A stretch of 64,000 nt of DNA from Caballeronia glathei (GTDB lineage Bacteria; Pseudomonadota; Gammaproteobacteria; Burkholderiales; Burkholderiaceae). The DNA lies in assembly GCF_000698595.1 (NCBI RefSeq), contig NZ_JFHC01000011.1, positions 62,001 to 126,000 of the forward strand. The letters run 5' to 3'. Both the position numbers and the translations under genes were made by a program. How positions within the stretch are numbered: position 1 is the first letter of the stretch; each line of letters starts with the position of its first letter. Shown one piece after another: positions 51,386-60,903 of the stretch. The notes under the pieces are model-generated. The model was not told where the DNA came from and made no database searches. It saw nothing but the letters and a program-made list of their open reading frames with translations.

Positions 51386-52633
51386 ATGAACTCTCATGGA
51401 TTGAAGCGCAGGTTGCTGCCCGGGCGGTATGTGTCTTCCGCAACGCGCCCGCGAAGCGGCGACGGGCAGCATGCGCACACGCCGACCGTGCTCTTCGTCG
51501 ACCAGAGCGGTGAGCTTGGCGGCGCCGAGTTCGCGCTGCTGCCGCTCGCGGCGGCATGCGCCGCGCGCAGCGAGGTGGTGCTGCTCGCGGACGGCCCCTT
51601 TCGAGGCAGGCTCGAAGCGAGCGGCGTGCGCGTGCAGGTGCTGAACGACGCGCGCGTGTCGAACATCGACCGGGAAGCGCTGCGCCTGAACTGGCTCTAT
51701 GCGGCGCCCGCGATCATCCGGCAGGTGTGCGCCATCGCACAGCAGGCGCGCCGCTTCGACGTGCTGTTTCTGAACACGCAGAAGGCGCTGGTGCTCGGCG
51801 CGCTCGGCAAGCCGCTGCATCGGCGGCAGGTGGTGTGGTACCTCCACGACATCATGTCGCGCGATCACTTCGGACGCGTGCAGCTGATGATCGTCAGATT
51901 GCTCGCGCGGCACGTGGCCGACCGGATCATCGTGAATTCGAGCGCGAGCGCTCAGGCGCTGATCGAACTCACGGGCCTGCCCGCCTCGGCGATGCCCGTG
52001 GTGCACAACGGCATCGATGCCTCGGTGTTCACCCAACTCGACGCAGGCGACCTTCCCGCGCTGCGCCGCCGGCTCGGCCTGCCGGAAACCGCATGGCTCG
52101 CCGGACTGTTCGGGCGCCTTGCGCCATGGAAGGGCCAGCACATCGCAATCGACGCGCTGCCAGAGCTGCCGCACGTGCATCTGGTGCTGGTCGGCGGAGC
52201 ACTCTTCGGCGAAGACGCCTACGAAGCGCAACTGCGCGAACAGGCGCAACGGCTCGGCGTGGCAGACCGCGTTCACTTCGCGGGCTTTCGCGACGACATG
52301 GCGGCATGGATGAAGGCCATGGACGTCATCCTGCATACGTCCACGGAGTCCGAGCCGTTCGGGCGCGTGGTCATCGAGGGCATGGCGGCCGCGCGGCCGG
52401 TGATCGCAACGGGCGCGGGCGGCGTAATGGAAATCGTCCGGCATCTCGAGAACGGGTGGCTCGTGCGTCCGCGCGATGTCGCGGGACTGGTCGAAGCGAT
52501 CGAGACGTTGCGTACCACTCCGGAACTCGGGCAGCGTCTCGCCGCGCAGGCCTGCGCCGACGTACAGCGCCACTTCACGCTGGATCGCTACCTGCAGCAG
52601 ATGACCGACGTGATCGATCACGCAAGACGATAG
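51386..52633 (+). CDS. Glycosyltransferase, GT4 family
   Basis: A 415-residue GT-B enzyme. Seen: TVLFVDQSGELGGAEFALLPLAAACAA, VVWYLHDIMSRDHFG, VVHNGIDASVFTQ, LFGRLAPWKGQHIAIDAL and SEPFGRVVIEGMAAARPVIATGAGGVMEIV. A short basic N-terminal extension (about 30 residues) precedes the GT fold. It lies between the flippase and tyrosine kinase genes in the same direction. Donor and acceptor not determinable. Confidence 0.9.
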   Translation: MNSHGLKRRLLPGRYVSSATRPRSGDGQHAHTPTVLFVDQSGELGGAEFALLPLAAACAARSEVVLLADGPFRGRLEASGVRVQVLNDARVSNIDREALRLNWLYAAPAIIRQVCAIAQQARRFDVLFLNTQKALVLGALGKPLHRRQVVWYLHDIMSRDHFGRVQLMIVRLLARHVADRIIVNSSASAQALIELTGLPASAMPVVHNGIDASVFTQLDAGDLPALRRRLGLPETAWLAGLFGRLAPWKGQHIAIDALPELPHVHLVLVGGALFGEDAYEAQLREQAQRLGVADRVHFAGFRDDMAAWMKAMDVILHTSTESEPFGRVVIEGMAAARPVIATGAGGVMEIVRHLENGWLVRPRDVAGLVEAIETLRTTPELGQRLAAQACADVQRHFTLDRYLQQMTDVIDHARR

Positions 52634-52870
52634 CCGGGGGGACCCGGCCTCCCGCCGATAGGACCGTGCAACGTGCGCTATGCAACAGACGCACGCACAT
52701 AACTGAGGAATTCTGCGATAGCGTGCTTTGGCGCGCAGACGGCCCGAGGCATCAGGTCCTCACCAGGACCATCCGGTTTTCACCTTGCCATGCCGGGCGC
52801 AACGACGTTCCGGCCGTATCGCAAGATGCCCACGAAACTCAAAGGCGTTTGAACGTCGAGGACGACGCTT

Positions 52871-55189
52871 GTGAACATGTTTCGTTTCAGCAACGGCCCT
52901 TCTGGCACCCCGACCGGCGACGGACAGCTCTCCGCACGGGATCTCATGAATCTCATGCGCGATCACGTCTGGGAGATAGCGGGAATTACCGCTATCGGGA
53001 TCGCGCTGGCGGTGGCCTACGTATTTATTGCCACCCCCATCTATTCGGCGGACGTGCTCGTGCGCGTCGACGCACCGGAACCGAATGCACTCGGCATCGC
53101 GCTCCAGAACCAGGGGGACGGCCCGTCGATGGCTCCCTCGGCGACCGCCGAGATGCAGGTCATGCAAAGCCGCTCCGTGATCCAGCCGATCGTCGAGCGC
53201 TACCGGTTCGATATCTCCGCGACGCCGGTCACGATCCCCGTGCTCGGCGACATCGCCGCCCGGTTCGCCACGCCCGGCGAACTGTCGCAGCCGTGGCTCG
53301 GACTCGGCTCGTTCGCGTGGGGCGGCGAGCAGATCCAGGTCGGCTCGCTCGAAGTGCCGCATGCGCTCGAAGGCGAACCATTGCGGCTGATCGCGCTCGG
53401 CTCCGGCGCGTATGAATTGCAGGGGCCGTCGGGGGAGCATCTGCTGAGCGGAACGGTCGGCAAGCCCGCGTCGTCGTACGGCGTCTCCATGACGATGACG
53501 CAGCTCGTCGCGAGGCCGGGCACGAAGTTCAAGGTGATTCGCTGGAACACGCTCGATGCGATCACGCAGTTCCTCACCACCATGAGGGTGCGGGCGCGGG
53601 CGCAGGACACCGGAATCGTCACGATCTCCTACAACAACGAGAATCCCGTGATGGCGGCGCAGATCGCGAACGCGATCGCCGAACAGTACATCGCGTCGGC
53701 GGTAGCCGCGCGGCAGCGCGACGACACCAAGACGCTCGCGTTCATCAACGGCGAAGTGCCGCGGCTGCGCGCCGAGTTGAAGCGCTCCGAGGAAGCGCTC
53801 AATTCTTTCCGGACATCATCGCAATCGTTTCAACCCACTGCGGAAGCGCAGGCCTACCTGCAGGGCGGCATCGAATTCCAGCGCCAGATCGCGACGCTCC
53901 AGCTGCAGCGCACGCAGATGCTGCAGCGCTTTCAGCCCGACAGCCAGTGGGTGCGCAACATCGACTCGCAACTGAGCCAGCTGACCTCGGCGAAAGCCTC
54001 GTTCGATGCGCGCTTCGGCGGCATGCCGACCTCCGAGCGCAAGAACGTCGAACTGGCGCGCGACGCGCGCGTCGCCGAGGCGATCTACCTCGGCATGGTC
54101 AACAAGGCCGAGCAGTTGTCGGTGCGCCGCGCGAGCACGACGGGCGGCGTCAATATCGTCGACAACGCGCTGCGCCCGCACCGTCCGATCAAGCCGAACC
54201 GCCTGCTGGTGCTCTCGGCCGGCACCGGCGTCGGGCTCCTCGCAGGCATGTTCTTCGTCTTCATCCGGCGCCACGTGATGACGGGCGTGACGGATCCGCT
54301 CTTCGTCGAGCGCACGACGAGCGTGCCCGTGTTCGGCGAGGTGCTCTTCAGTCCGCAGCAGGCCCAGCTCGATCAGGAGATCGCCGCGGCGACGCGCACG
54401 CCTGCGGTCGTGCGCCGCGCCGCATCGCCGTTCGCGGTGTCGGGGCCGGACCCGGCACAGAACACGGCCGGCGTTCCCGCGCTCGCCGCGGGCATGACGC
54501 GCGTGCTGGCCGCGCGATTCCCGCAGGACGTGTCCGTCGAAGCGCTGCGCGTCGTGCGCACGACGCTCAATCGCGATCTCGCGCATTCGCCGAACAACAT
54601 CGTGATGTTCACGGGGCCGACGCCGTCGGCGGGAAAGAGCTTCGTCGCGGCGAATCTCGCGGTGCTACAGGCGGAGATCGGCTCGCGCGTGCTGCTGATC
54701 GACGCCGACATGCGGCGCGGCCGTCTCGCGTACTTCTTCGGACAGTTCAACCGGGGCGGGCTGTCGGACATTCTCGCGGGCGACACGGAGCCCGCCGAGG
54801 TCACGCGCAACGTGGGCGTCCCCGGCCTGTCGTTCATTTCGTGCGGCTCCTATCCCGACAATCCCGCGGAGCTCATGATGAAGCGTCGCTTCAAGGCGAC
54901 GCTCCAGCGCCTGAGCGCCGAGTACGACCTCGTGATCGTCGATACGCCGCCGTTCCTCGCGGTGACCGATGCGGCGATCGTCGCGGGTGAAGCCGGCGCC
55001 ACGGTGCTCGTGCTTCGCTCCGGCATGCAGACCGAGTACGAGATCACGGAGACGGTCAAGAAGCTGGAACGGGCCGAGGCGCGTCTCTTCGGCGCGGTCT
55101 TCAACGCGATCCCGCTGCGCCGGAGCAACCGCAACTACGGCTACGCGACGGGCTACAAGACGCTCGAGCTGATCGAAGACGCAAGCTGA
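52871..55189 (+). CDS. Wzc-type polysaccharide co-polymerase/tyrosine autokinase
   Basis: A 772-residue inner-membrane protein controlling chain length and export. Seen: membrane segment near 38-56 (AGITAIGIALAVAYVFIAT), periplasmic Wzz domain with coiled coil (to about 440), second segment near 443-463 (LLVLSAGTGVGLLAGMFFVFI), then the cytosolic BY-kinase: Walker A GPTPSAGKSFVAANL (about 581), A' LLIDADMRRG, B LVIVDTPPFLAV, and a C-terminal cluster NRNYGYATGYKTLEL with three tyrosines for autophosphorylation. GTG at 52871 is used, ATG at 52877 is possible. No low-molecular-weight tyrosine phosphatase or Wza is next to it. Confidence 0.92.
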   Translation: MNMFRFSNGPSGTPTGDGQLSARDLMNLMRDHVWEIAGITAIGIALAVAYVFIATPIYSADVLVRVDAPEPNALGIALQNQGDGPSMAPSATAEMQVMQSRSVIQPIVERYRFDISATPVTIPVLGDIAARFATPGELSQPWLGLGSFAWGGEQIQVGSLEVPHALEGEPLRLIALGSGAYELQGPSGEHLLSGTVGKPASSYGVSMTMTQLVARPGTKFKVIRWNTLDAITQFLTTMRVRARAQDTGIVTISYNNENPVMAAQIANAIAEQYIASAVAARQRDDTKTLAFINGEVPRLRAELKRSEEALNSFRTSSQSFQPTAEAQAYLQGGIEFQRQIATLQLQRTQMLQRFQPDSQWVRNIDSQLSQLTSAKASFDARFGGMPTSERKNVELARDARVAEAIYLGMVNKAEQLSVRRASTTGGVNIVDNALRPHRPIKPNRLLVLSAGTGVGLLAGMFFVFIRRHVMTGVTDPLFVERTTSVPVFGEVLFSPQQAQLDQEIAAATRTPAVVRRAASPFAVSGPDPAQNTAGVPALAAGMTRVLAARFPQDVSVEALRVVRTTLNRDLAHSPNNIVMFTGPTPSAGKSFVAANLAVLQAEIGSRVLLIDADMRRGRLAYFFGQFNRGGLSDILAGDTEPAEVTRNVGVPGLSFISCGSYPDNPAELMMKRRFKATLQRLSAEYDLVIVDTPPFLAVTDAAIVAGEAGATVLVLRSGMQTEYEITETVKKLERAEARLFGAVFNAIPLRRSNRNYGYATGYKTLELIEDAS

Positions 55190-55462
55190 CGCACGGCGAG
55201 CCGAAGCGGCGCATGCCAGCATGTGCCGCATCGCGCTGCGGCTTGCCGCCATCGCCGCCGTCGGGTCGTGAATGCGCGCGGGCCTGCGATGCAAGCCTGC
55301 TCGGCATGCAGCGCCCTTGCGCGAAGTCTCGCCAGGTACCGCACCGTCTGCGCCGCATGGCCCGGACATCCTGCGCACCCGGCATCGCCGTCCGAAGCCC
55401 GGGCGTGCCTGAAAGCCATCTCATTGACCACCGCCCATACCCGTCAGCCAACGGAGCGCGAG

Positions 55463-56899
55463 ATGCCGAAGAAGCCGTGCGTGGACCCGAATCGTCGCAA
55501 GGCGGCATTGACGCTGGCGGCCCTCGCCGGGGCCGCGCTTCCGTGGCCCCGCGCGGGCGCCGCCCCGCCCGTCACCGGCGCCGCCCAGCCTCGCACCGAT
55601 CGCAGGATGGCCCAGCTGATCGGCTCGAACGGATGGCCGTTCGAGGAAAGCGACATCGGCATCTGGCGCAGCATGGGGCTCACGTGGGGCCGCGATTCCG
55701 TCGGCCCCGGGATCTCCGGACCGAACCACACCGTGATGGAGATCGACCGCACGGGCCCCGGCTTCAACGCGGACTTGCCGCCCATCCTGCTGCGCAACAA
55801 TCGCAACGGGATCAAGTCGCTGCTGCTGCTCGGCTATACGCCCGAATTCAACGCGTTGCTGCCCGGCGACTACATGTCCGCGCCGAAGGACGTCCGCTAC
55901 TGGGAGCGCTATGTCGAAGCCGTGGTGAAGCGGTATTCCACGCCGCCCTTCAATCTGAAGTACTTCCAGATCTGGAACGAGGCGGCCGGGCCGCTTTCGG
56001 GCGGCGACCCGCAGGCCACGTTCTGGCACGGCCCGAACTTCCACCGCGACCCGCGGCGCGCGGCGCCGTACCAGCAGGCGATGCAGGACTACGTCGAGCG
56101 CATTCACCTTCCCGCCGCGCGCATCATCCGCAAGTACGGCGCGTATATCGTCTATGGCGGGTGGCCGGATCAGGGCGGGCTCGACAACTACTGCACGTGG
56201 CTCGAATACACGAGCCCCGTGCAGCGCACGCGCATGATCGACTGGGTGGATTATCTCGACATCCACTATCTGGGCACCGGCGACATGGAAACGCTTTATC
56301 AGCGCTATGTGGCGAAGGGCAAGGCGCGCGGGATCTGGCAGACGGAGATCGGCGACCGGTACATGTCCGACCCGCACTACCTGCCGACGTTCTATTTCGA
56401 CCTCGCGGTCTGGGCGCTCGGGCGCGCATGGGACGATCCCGACAAGTACGTCGCGATGATCTATCACTGGGACGGCACGGAGCCCTTCCGTCTCACCGTG
56501 CGCGGACAGCCGAGGCGGCTCACGGTATCGGGAAATTCGCTCACGGTGCTGTGCCGCACCGCGCCCGGCAGGCTCGCGCCGTTTCCTCACAAGGTGGACC
56601 CGGACCGCGCGACGTCCGTACAGGCGCTGTTCTCCGACAGCAGCATCGTGCTGCAGGTGCTGAGCGAGCCGGGGTCCCGCTCGGTCGATGTCACCGGCCT
56701 CCCCGCGCCGGCCTCGGGCCGCTTCAGGATCGAATATGTCGACGCGGTGCGCGGCGACAAGCGCCCGAAGGCGTCCGTCACGTCCGGCTGGCAGGGCTCG
56801 AAGCTTTCGATACGCTTCGAGTCGCCCCGCGCGACGAACGGCCTGAAGGACGAAACGCCGCGCGACCTGGGATATCTCGTCGTCACGCCGCTCGCGTGA
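55463..56899 (+). CDS. Exported glycoside hydrolase-like protein (clan GH-A, GH39-like)
   Basis: A 478-residue secreted protein. Seen: N-terminal NRRKAALTLAALAGAALP with twin arginines (Tat-like or Sec signal), then a TIM-barrel core with acid/base motif FQIWNEAAG (Asn-Glu) and nucleophile region GIWQTEIGDRY, and a C-terminal beta domain of about 140 residues. Similar proteins (PslG-like) occur in biofilm polysaccharide loci and trim or release polymer in the periplasm. Fold assigned by motif; enzyme family number uncertain. ATG is chosen for ACGGAG upstream. It converges on the polymerase gene. Confidence 0.82.
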   Translation: MPKKPCVDPNRRKAALTLAALAGAALPWPRAGAAPPVTGAAQPRTDRRMAQLIGSNGWPFEESDIGIWRSMGLTWGRDSVGPGISGPNHTVMEIDRTGPGFNADLPPILLRNNRNGIKSLLLLGYTPEFNALLPGDYMSAPKDVRYWERYVEAVVKRYSTPPFNLKYFQIWNEAAGPLSGGDPQATFWHGPNFHRDPRRAAPYQQAMQDYVERIHLPAARIIRKYGAYIVYGGWPDQGGLDNYCTWLEYTSPVQRTRMIDWVDYLDIHYLGTGDMETLYQRYVAKGKARGIWQTEIGDRYMSDPHYLPTFYFDLAVWALGRAWDDPDKYVAMIYHWDGTEPFRLTVRGQPRRLTVSGNSLTVLCRTAPGRLAPFPHKVDPDRATSVQALFSDSSIVLQVLSEPGSRSVDVTGLPAPASGRFRIEYVDAVRGDKRPKASVTSGWQGSKLSIRFESPRATNGLKDETPRDLGYLVVTPLA

Positions 56900-56924
56900 A
56901 GGCCGCGCGCGCCCGCGCGATCGC

Positions 56925-58190
56925 TCATGTCTTGCGAAGGTTCCTGCCCGGCGTCGCGCGCGGCCGCGGCACGGGAGCACTCGCACGCACGGCGGACATG
57001 TCGGGCACGCGGGACGCGAGCAGCAGCGAGACCGTGAGGGACAGGATCAGCACGTTCGAGGGCGACGTCAGCCGGTGCTCCGAAAACGACATCACGAGCA
57101 GGCATACCGACGATAGCTCGATGGACAGGTAGGCCACGTAGTTGTGGCGGCCTTCCTTCAGCGCGTCGGCGGCGCCGTTCGCGGCCCAGCGGATCAGTTG
57201 CCAGATGAAGATCATGAAGAGCGAAAGGCCGACGAGCCCCAGTTCCGCGAGAAAGCTCAGATAGGAATTGTGCGCGTGCGAATCGCTGTGCTTGATGATG
57301 ACGCCGACCGGCTGCGCCACGAGCCCGAAGTAGCTGATGAGACTCGCGATGTCGTCGTCGAACGAGCCGAAGCCGACGCCGAACAGCGGACTCTGCCGGA
57401 AGTACGTGAACGCGCGCGGCCAGAGCCATTCGTAGCGGATATCGAGGTTGGCGACTTTCGCGTCGGCGTTGTGCATGTTGAACGGATAGCCCATGTAGTC
57501 CACCGTCGGGCTCAGGTTGTACAGGGCGATGCCGATCGAGCATGCAATGATCCCGGCCATCATGCCGAGCAGGACCCACGGCTTTCTTCCGAACAGGAGA
57601 TACGGCAGCACGGCCACGACGCCCAGCAGCGACCCGCGGCTGTACGTGGAGAACAGCATCAGCGCGTTGAACGCGAGCAGCACGAGAATCAGCTTGCTGC
57701 GCTGGTGCATGTAGCAGGCGACACCCAGGCAGAACAGCATCGCGAGAAAGCCGCCCGCGGCATTGAGCGCGACGAAGTAGCTTCCGAACGAGCCGCCCGA
57801 ATGCTGAAGCATCGCGAGCGGCCCGACCTCTCCGACGAAGAGCGCATACGACGGCACGTTCACCAGCACCGCGAATATGAAGAAGAATCTGAGGAGCTTG
57901 TTCAGGTCCCAGCGATGCGCGTACAGGCACCCTGCCAGCATCGGCGCGTAGGAGATGAAGAAATTGCCGTCGCGGCGATAGAAGTCGAAGGTGAGGAAGG
58001 ACGCCGGGTCGTACAGCAGGGTGGACAGCACGACATAGGCCGAGAACGCGACGAGCGGCGCGATGAACTCGGGATAGCTCCTGCCGTAGAAGCGCCAGAT
58101 GCACAGCAGGAGCGGCGCGAAGCCGATCGCGCTTACCGGCACGAAATTCGTCACCGTCAGGAACAACGCGACAAGCGAGATGTATGCCAC
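56925..58190 (-). CDS. Wzy-like O-antigen/exopolysaccharide polymerase
   Basis: A 421-residue integral membrane protein with about 10-12 hydrophobic segments, a large periplasmic loop at about 270-310 and a Wzy_C-type motif HSDSHAHNSYLSFLAELGLVGLSLF. The family joins lipid-linked repeat units in the periplasm. Its C-terminal 40 residues are polar, Arg/Pro-rich and cytoplasmic. It is transcribed toward the hydrolase gene and ends the exopolysaccharide locus. O-antigen ligase function is the alternative; the locus content favours a polymerase. Confidence 0.88.
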   Translation of the reverse strand: MAYISLVALFLTVTNFVPVSAIGFAPLLLCIWRFYGRSYPEFIAPLVAFSAYVVLSTLLYDPASFLTFDFYRRDGNFFISYAPMLAGCLYAHRWDLNKLLRFFFIFAVLVNVPSYALFVGEVGPLAMLQHSGGSFGSYFVALNAAGGFLAMLFCLGVACYMHQRSKLILVLLAFNALMLFSTYSRGSLLGVVAVLPYLLFGRKPWVLLGMMAGIIACSIGIALYNLSPTVDYMGYPFNMHNADAKVANLDIRYEWLWPRAFTYFRQSPLFGVGFGSFDDDIASLISYFGLVAQPVGVIIKHSDSHAHNSYLSFLAELGLVGLSLFMIFIWQLIRWAANGAADALKEGRHNYVAYLSIELSSVCLLVMSFSEHRLTSPSNVLILSLTVSLLLASRVPDMSAVRASAPVPRPRATPGRNLRKT

Positions 58191-58695
58191 TGCATTGACC
58201 CTGTTAGAGGTGGCCTGGGCGACCCGGTGGCGGGGCCTTCACGCGCAGCGCGCCCGGTTGCCGGGTGCGTGGCGGGCCAGCAATGCGCGCCTGCGGCGCG
58301 CTCGGTTCGTGGCGCGTATTGCGCGCCGCTTTCGCCGGACGATGCGGGCTGCCACGGCAGGTCCGGCGCCGGGCATCGCCCGACCCGGCGATGCCACAGG
58401 CGTGGGACCGGCGGCTCGCCGGTCGCGATGCCGCACTGCCGGCATGCCTGGGGATAGCTGGGAATACCGCGATGCGCTGCCGGCTCGCCGCTCGACAATA
58501 CGGCACGAATCCGCGACGCTTCTGTTCGCTACCCAACCTTGCCCGAAAATTCGTCTAACCAGAGCGGCGGCGCCGTCATCGCTTTGTCATGATAGCGCCG
58601 TGCCGCGGCGAATAGTCCGTCGCCGCCGCTAACTGCGGCCGCCTTCCCCGTATCATTGACCCCATCACGTTCATGAACGCGACAGGGAGGCAGGC
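58191..58695. other. Intergenic region at the end of the exopolysaccharide locus
   Basis: 505 bases between the polymerase gene start and a small membrane-protein gene. Highly GC-rich (58210-58500), with imperfect GCCGGC-type repeats only. The short frames here are arginine-rich shadows; no RNA gene or operator could be supported. Confidence 0.45.
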
Positions 58696-58995
58696 ATGCA
58701 GTCTCCGGTGGGCTCGGTGGCGGCGCTCAGTTCCGCTGCGTCAACGGTCTTCTCGATCGGCATCGTGTTTCTCGGCTACTGGGGCATCCACGATCAGACG
58801 CCCTGGAGCGTGGGCGACGTGGTCGTCGCGGCGCTGGCTCTCGGCGGGCTGCTTTCCCTCGGGCTCGTGCCGTGGCTCGCGACGTCGCCCGCCCGCCAGG
58901 CCGACGACGAATCCATGCTGCGCATCGCGCGGCGCGCATTCGCGGGGGGTGTGGGCGCGGTGTGGCTGGCGGTCCTGGCGTCGCTCTTTCTCTGA
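58696..58995 (+). CDS. Small membrane protein, 99 residues
   Basis: Not recognised. Seen: hydrophobic segments near 15-30 (VFSIGIVFLGYWGI), 42-64 (VVVAALALGGLLSLGLVPWLA) and 84-99 (GGVGAVWLAVLASLFL) with a polar charged loop ARQADDESMLRIARRAF between the last two, giving about three membrane helices. CAGGGAGG at the right distance supports the start. A GC-rich hairpin and T-run follow, suggesting a single-gene transcript. No function proposed. Confidence 0.78.
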   Translation: MQSPVGSVAALSSAASTVFSIGIVFLGYWGIHDQTPWSVGDVVVAALALGGLLSLGLVPWLATSPARQADDESMLRIARRAFAGGVGAVWLAVLASLFL

Positions 58996-59004
58996 GCGCG
59001 CGGG

Positions 59005-59047
59005 GCGCCGTGCGGAAGCACGGCGCGGCTCCGGGTCGGCTTTTTTT
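59005..59047 (+). terminator. Likely terminator after the small membrane-protein gene
   Basis: A perfect 9-base-pair stem, GCGCCGTGC with GCACGGCGC (59005-59013 and 59018-59026) around GGAA, is followed 14 bases later by a run of seven T (59041-59047). The gap between stem and T-run is longer than usual, so efficiency is uncertain. Confidence 0.55.
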
Positions 59048-59251
59048 CGCGCGAACTATCGTGCGCTTCGCTTTCTCTAAGCGGAATCGGCGCACGGCGC
59101 CTTTCAGCCGGCCAACGTCCGGCCAGGGAACCACAGTCATGAATCGTCCCGTCTGCAAGACGCCGGACCTGCTGATACCGGAGCCTTTCCGCAGAAGAAG
59201 CGAGAGTCCTTCCCCGGCGAAATGTTCGGCTTCGTTCGAGCGGCGCGCGCC

Positions 59252-60199
59252 ATGACCTTCGACGCGCTGCACCGGCGCGGCTTTCTACGCATTGCGGCAG
59301 GCACGGCGGCGGCAGGCGCGGCGCTCTCGCTGCCGTTCTCACGCGCGGCCAGCGCGCAGACGCCCGAGGCGAGACCCATGAGCAAGCGACCGATACCGTC
59401 GACGGGCGAGCTGCTTCCCGTCGTGGGCTGCGGCACCTGGCGCACCTTCGACGTGGACGGCGACGCCGCCGCGCAGGAGCGTCTCGCCGACGTCCTGCGC
59501 GTGCTCTTCGACGCAGGCGGCTCGGTCATCGATTCGTCGCCGATGTACGGCTCGTCGGAAGCCGTCGCGGGCACGCTGCTCACGCGGCTTGCAGCCCACC
59601 AGAAGGCGTTCGTCGCAACGAAGGTGTGGACGCGCGGACGCGAAGCCGGCATCGCGCAGATGCAGGAGTCGATGCGTCTTCTGCAACGGCCTCGCATCGA
59701 CCTCATGCAGATCCACAATCTCGTCGACTGGCGCACACAGCTCGCCACCCTGCGCGACTGGAAGGCCGACGGGCGCATCCGCTATATCGGCATCACGCAT
59801 TACACGACGAGCGCGTTCAGGGAAGTCGAGGCGGTGATGCGCGCGGAAAAGATCGACTTCGTGCAGATCAACTACGCGGCTGACGACCGGCAGGCCGAAG
59901 AGCGCATTCTGCCGCTCGCCGCCGAGCGCGGCATGGCGGTCATCGTGAACCAGCCCTTCGGCGGCGGCGGATTGCTCGGGCGCATGCACGACCGGCCGCT
60001 GCCGGCGTGGGCGCAGGAGATCGGCTGCACGACCTGGGCGCAGGTGCTGCTCAAGTTCGTGCTCGCGAATCCCGCCGTGACGTGCGTGATTCCGGGCACG
60101 GGACGGCGCGAGCACATGATCGACAACGTGCACGCCGGAGTCGGCGCGTATCCCGACGCCGCGATGCGCAAGCGGATCGTCGATGCGGTCGGCGCCTGA
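59252..60199 (+). CDS. Tat-exported aldo/keto reductase
   Basis: A 315-residue AKR-superfamily protein with a twin-arginine signal (RRGFLRIAAGTAAAGAALSLPFSRAASAQ). Seen: the catalytic tetrad in order: Asp in SVIDSSPMYGSSEA with Tyr in the same segment, Lys in FVATKVW, and His in MQIHNLVDW. No standard cytosolic NADPH environment would exist in the periplasm, so the cofactor may be pre-loaded before Tat export. Start at MTFDAL is preferred to MFGFVRAA ten codons upstream because it directly precedes the twin-arginine signal; both have weak ribosome sites. Confidence 0.85.
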   Translation: MTFDALHRRGFLRIAAGTAAAGAALSLPFSRAASAQTPEARPMSKRPIPSTGELLPVVGCGTWRTFDVDGDAAAQERLADVLRVLFDAGGSVIDSSPMYGSSEAVAGTLLTRLAAHQKAFVATKVWTRGREAGIAQMQESMRLLQRPRIDLMQIHNLVDWRTQLATLRDWKADGRIRYIGITHYTTSAFREVEAVMRAEKIDFVQINYAADDRQAEERILPLAAERGMAVIVNQPFGGGGLLGRMHDRPLPAWAQEIGCTTWAQVLLKFVLANPAVTCVIPGTGRREHMIDNVHAGVGAYPDAAMRKRIVDAVGA

Positions 60200-60226
60200 G
60201 CGACCTTTCCACGCAAGGAGGCGGAC

Positions 60227-60661
60227 ATGAGCGATCCCCATGACCTTCAGCGCTTCGTCGATGCGCAGGAGCCCGTCTTCGATCAGGTTCGCGCCGAGTT
60301 GCAGGCGGGGCGAAAGCGCACGCACTGGATGTGGTTCGTCTTCCCGCAGATCGAAGGCCTGGGCAGCAGCGCCATGGCACGCCATTACGCGATCGCCTCG
60401 CGCGCCGAAGCCGAGGCCTATCTCGGCCACCCGGTGCTCGGTCCGCGCTTGCGGGAGCTGACGCGCATCGTGAACGACGTGCAGGACCGGTCGGCCGGAC
60501 AGATTTTCGGCTACCCCGACGACATGAAATTCCATTCGTCGATGACGCTCTTCGCACAATGCGCGGGTGCGTCGGGCAAGGAATTCGACGAGGCGCTCGC
60601 GAAGTACTTCGGCGGCCGTGCCGATACCGCAACGCTCGACCGCTTGCAGGAGACGCGCTGA
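60227..60661 (+). CDS. DUF1810 family protein
   Basis: A 144-residue soluble protein matching the DUF1810 family (calpastatin-like). Seen: DLQRFVDAQEPVFDQVRAELQAGRKRTHWMWFVFPQIEGLGSSAMARHYAI, PVLGPRLRELTRIVNDV, IFGYPDDMKFHSSMTLFA, all family signatures. Some relatives have been linked to ADP-ribose metabolism and NADAR-like functions, but none is established here. AAGGAGG precedes the ATG. It follows the aldo/keto reductase by 27 bases and is probably cotranscribed. Confidence 0.9.
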   Translation: MSDPHDLQRFVDAQEPVFDQVRAELQAGRKRTHWMWFVFPQIEGLGSSAMARHYAIASRAEAEAYLGHPVLGPRLRELTRIVNDVQDRSAGQIFGYPDDMKFHSSMTLFAQCAGASGKEFDEALAKYFGGRADTATLDRLQETR

Positions 60662-60903
60662 CGGCACGTGCGCCGCATGCATGCCCTGTGTTCGCCCCGC
60701 CCCGGCGCCAGGCCATGGCCCGCCGCTTCAGGCCGCGCGATCACATCGGTTGGCACGCACCTTCTCCGCGCCGTGGCGCGTCCCTGCATGATCTCCGGCG
60801 CCGCCGCGTCACCTTCACGTCGTGCGCGGCGAGTTCGAGCGCGAGACCGCGCATCGCCTGATTCGGCTCTCCCTTGAGCGCAGAGGCTCACGCGGCGAGG
60901 CGC

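Noticed and set aside
58200-58560. Possible repeat array in the GC-rich spacer after the polymerase gene
   Set aside because: Repeated GCCGGC and CGCCGG words are expected at this base composition; no unit of fixed length or regular spacing was found, so neither CRISPR nor a repeat element is supported.
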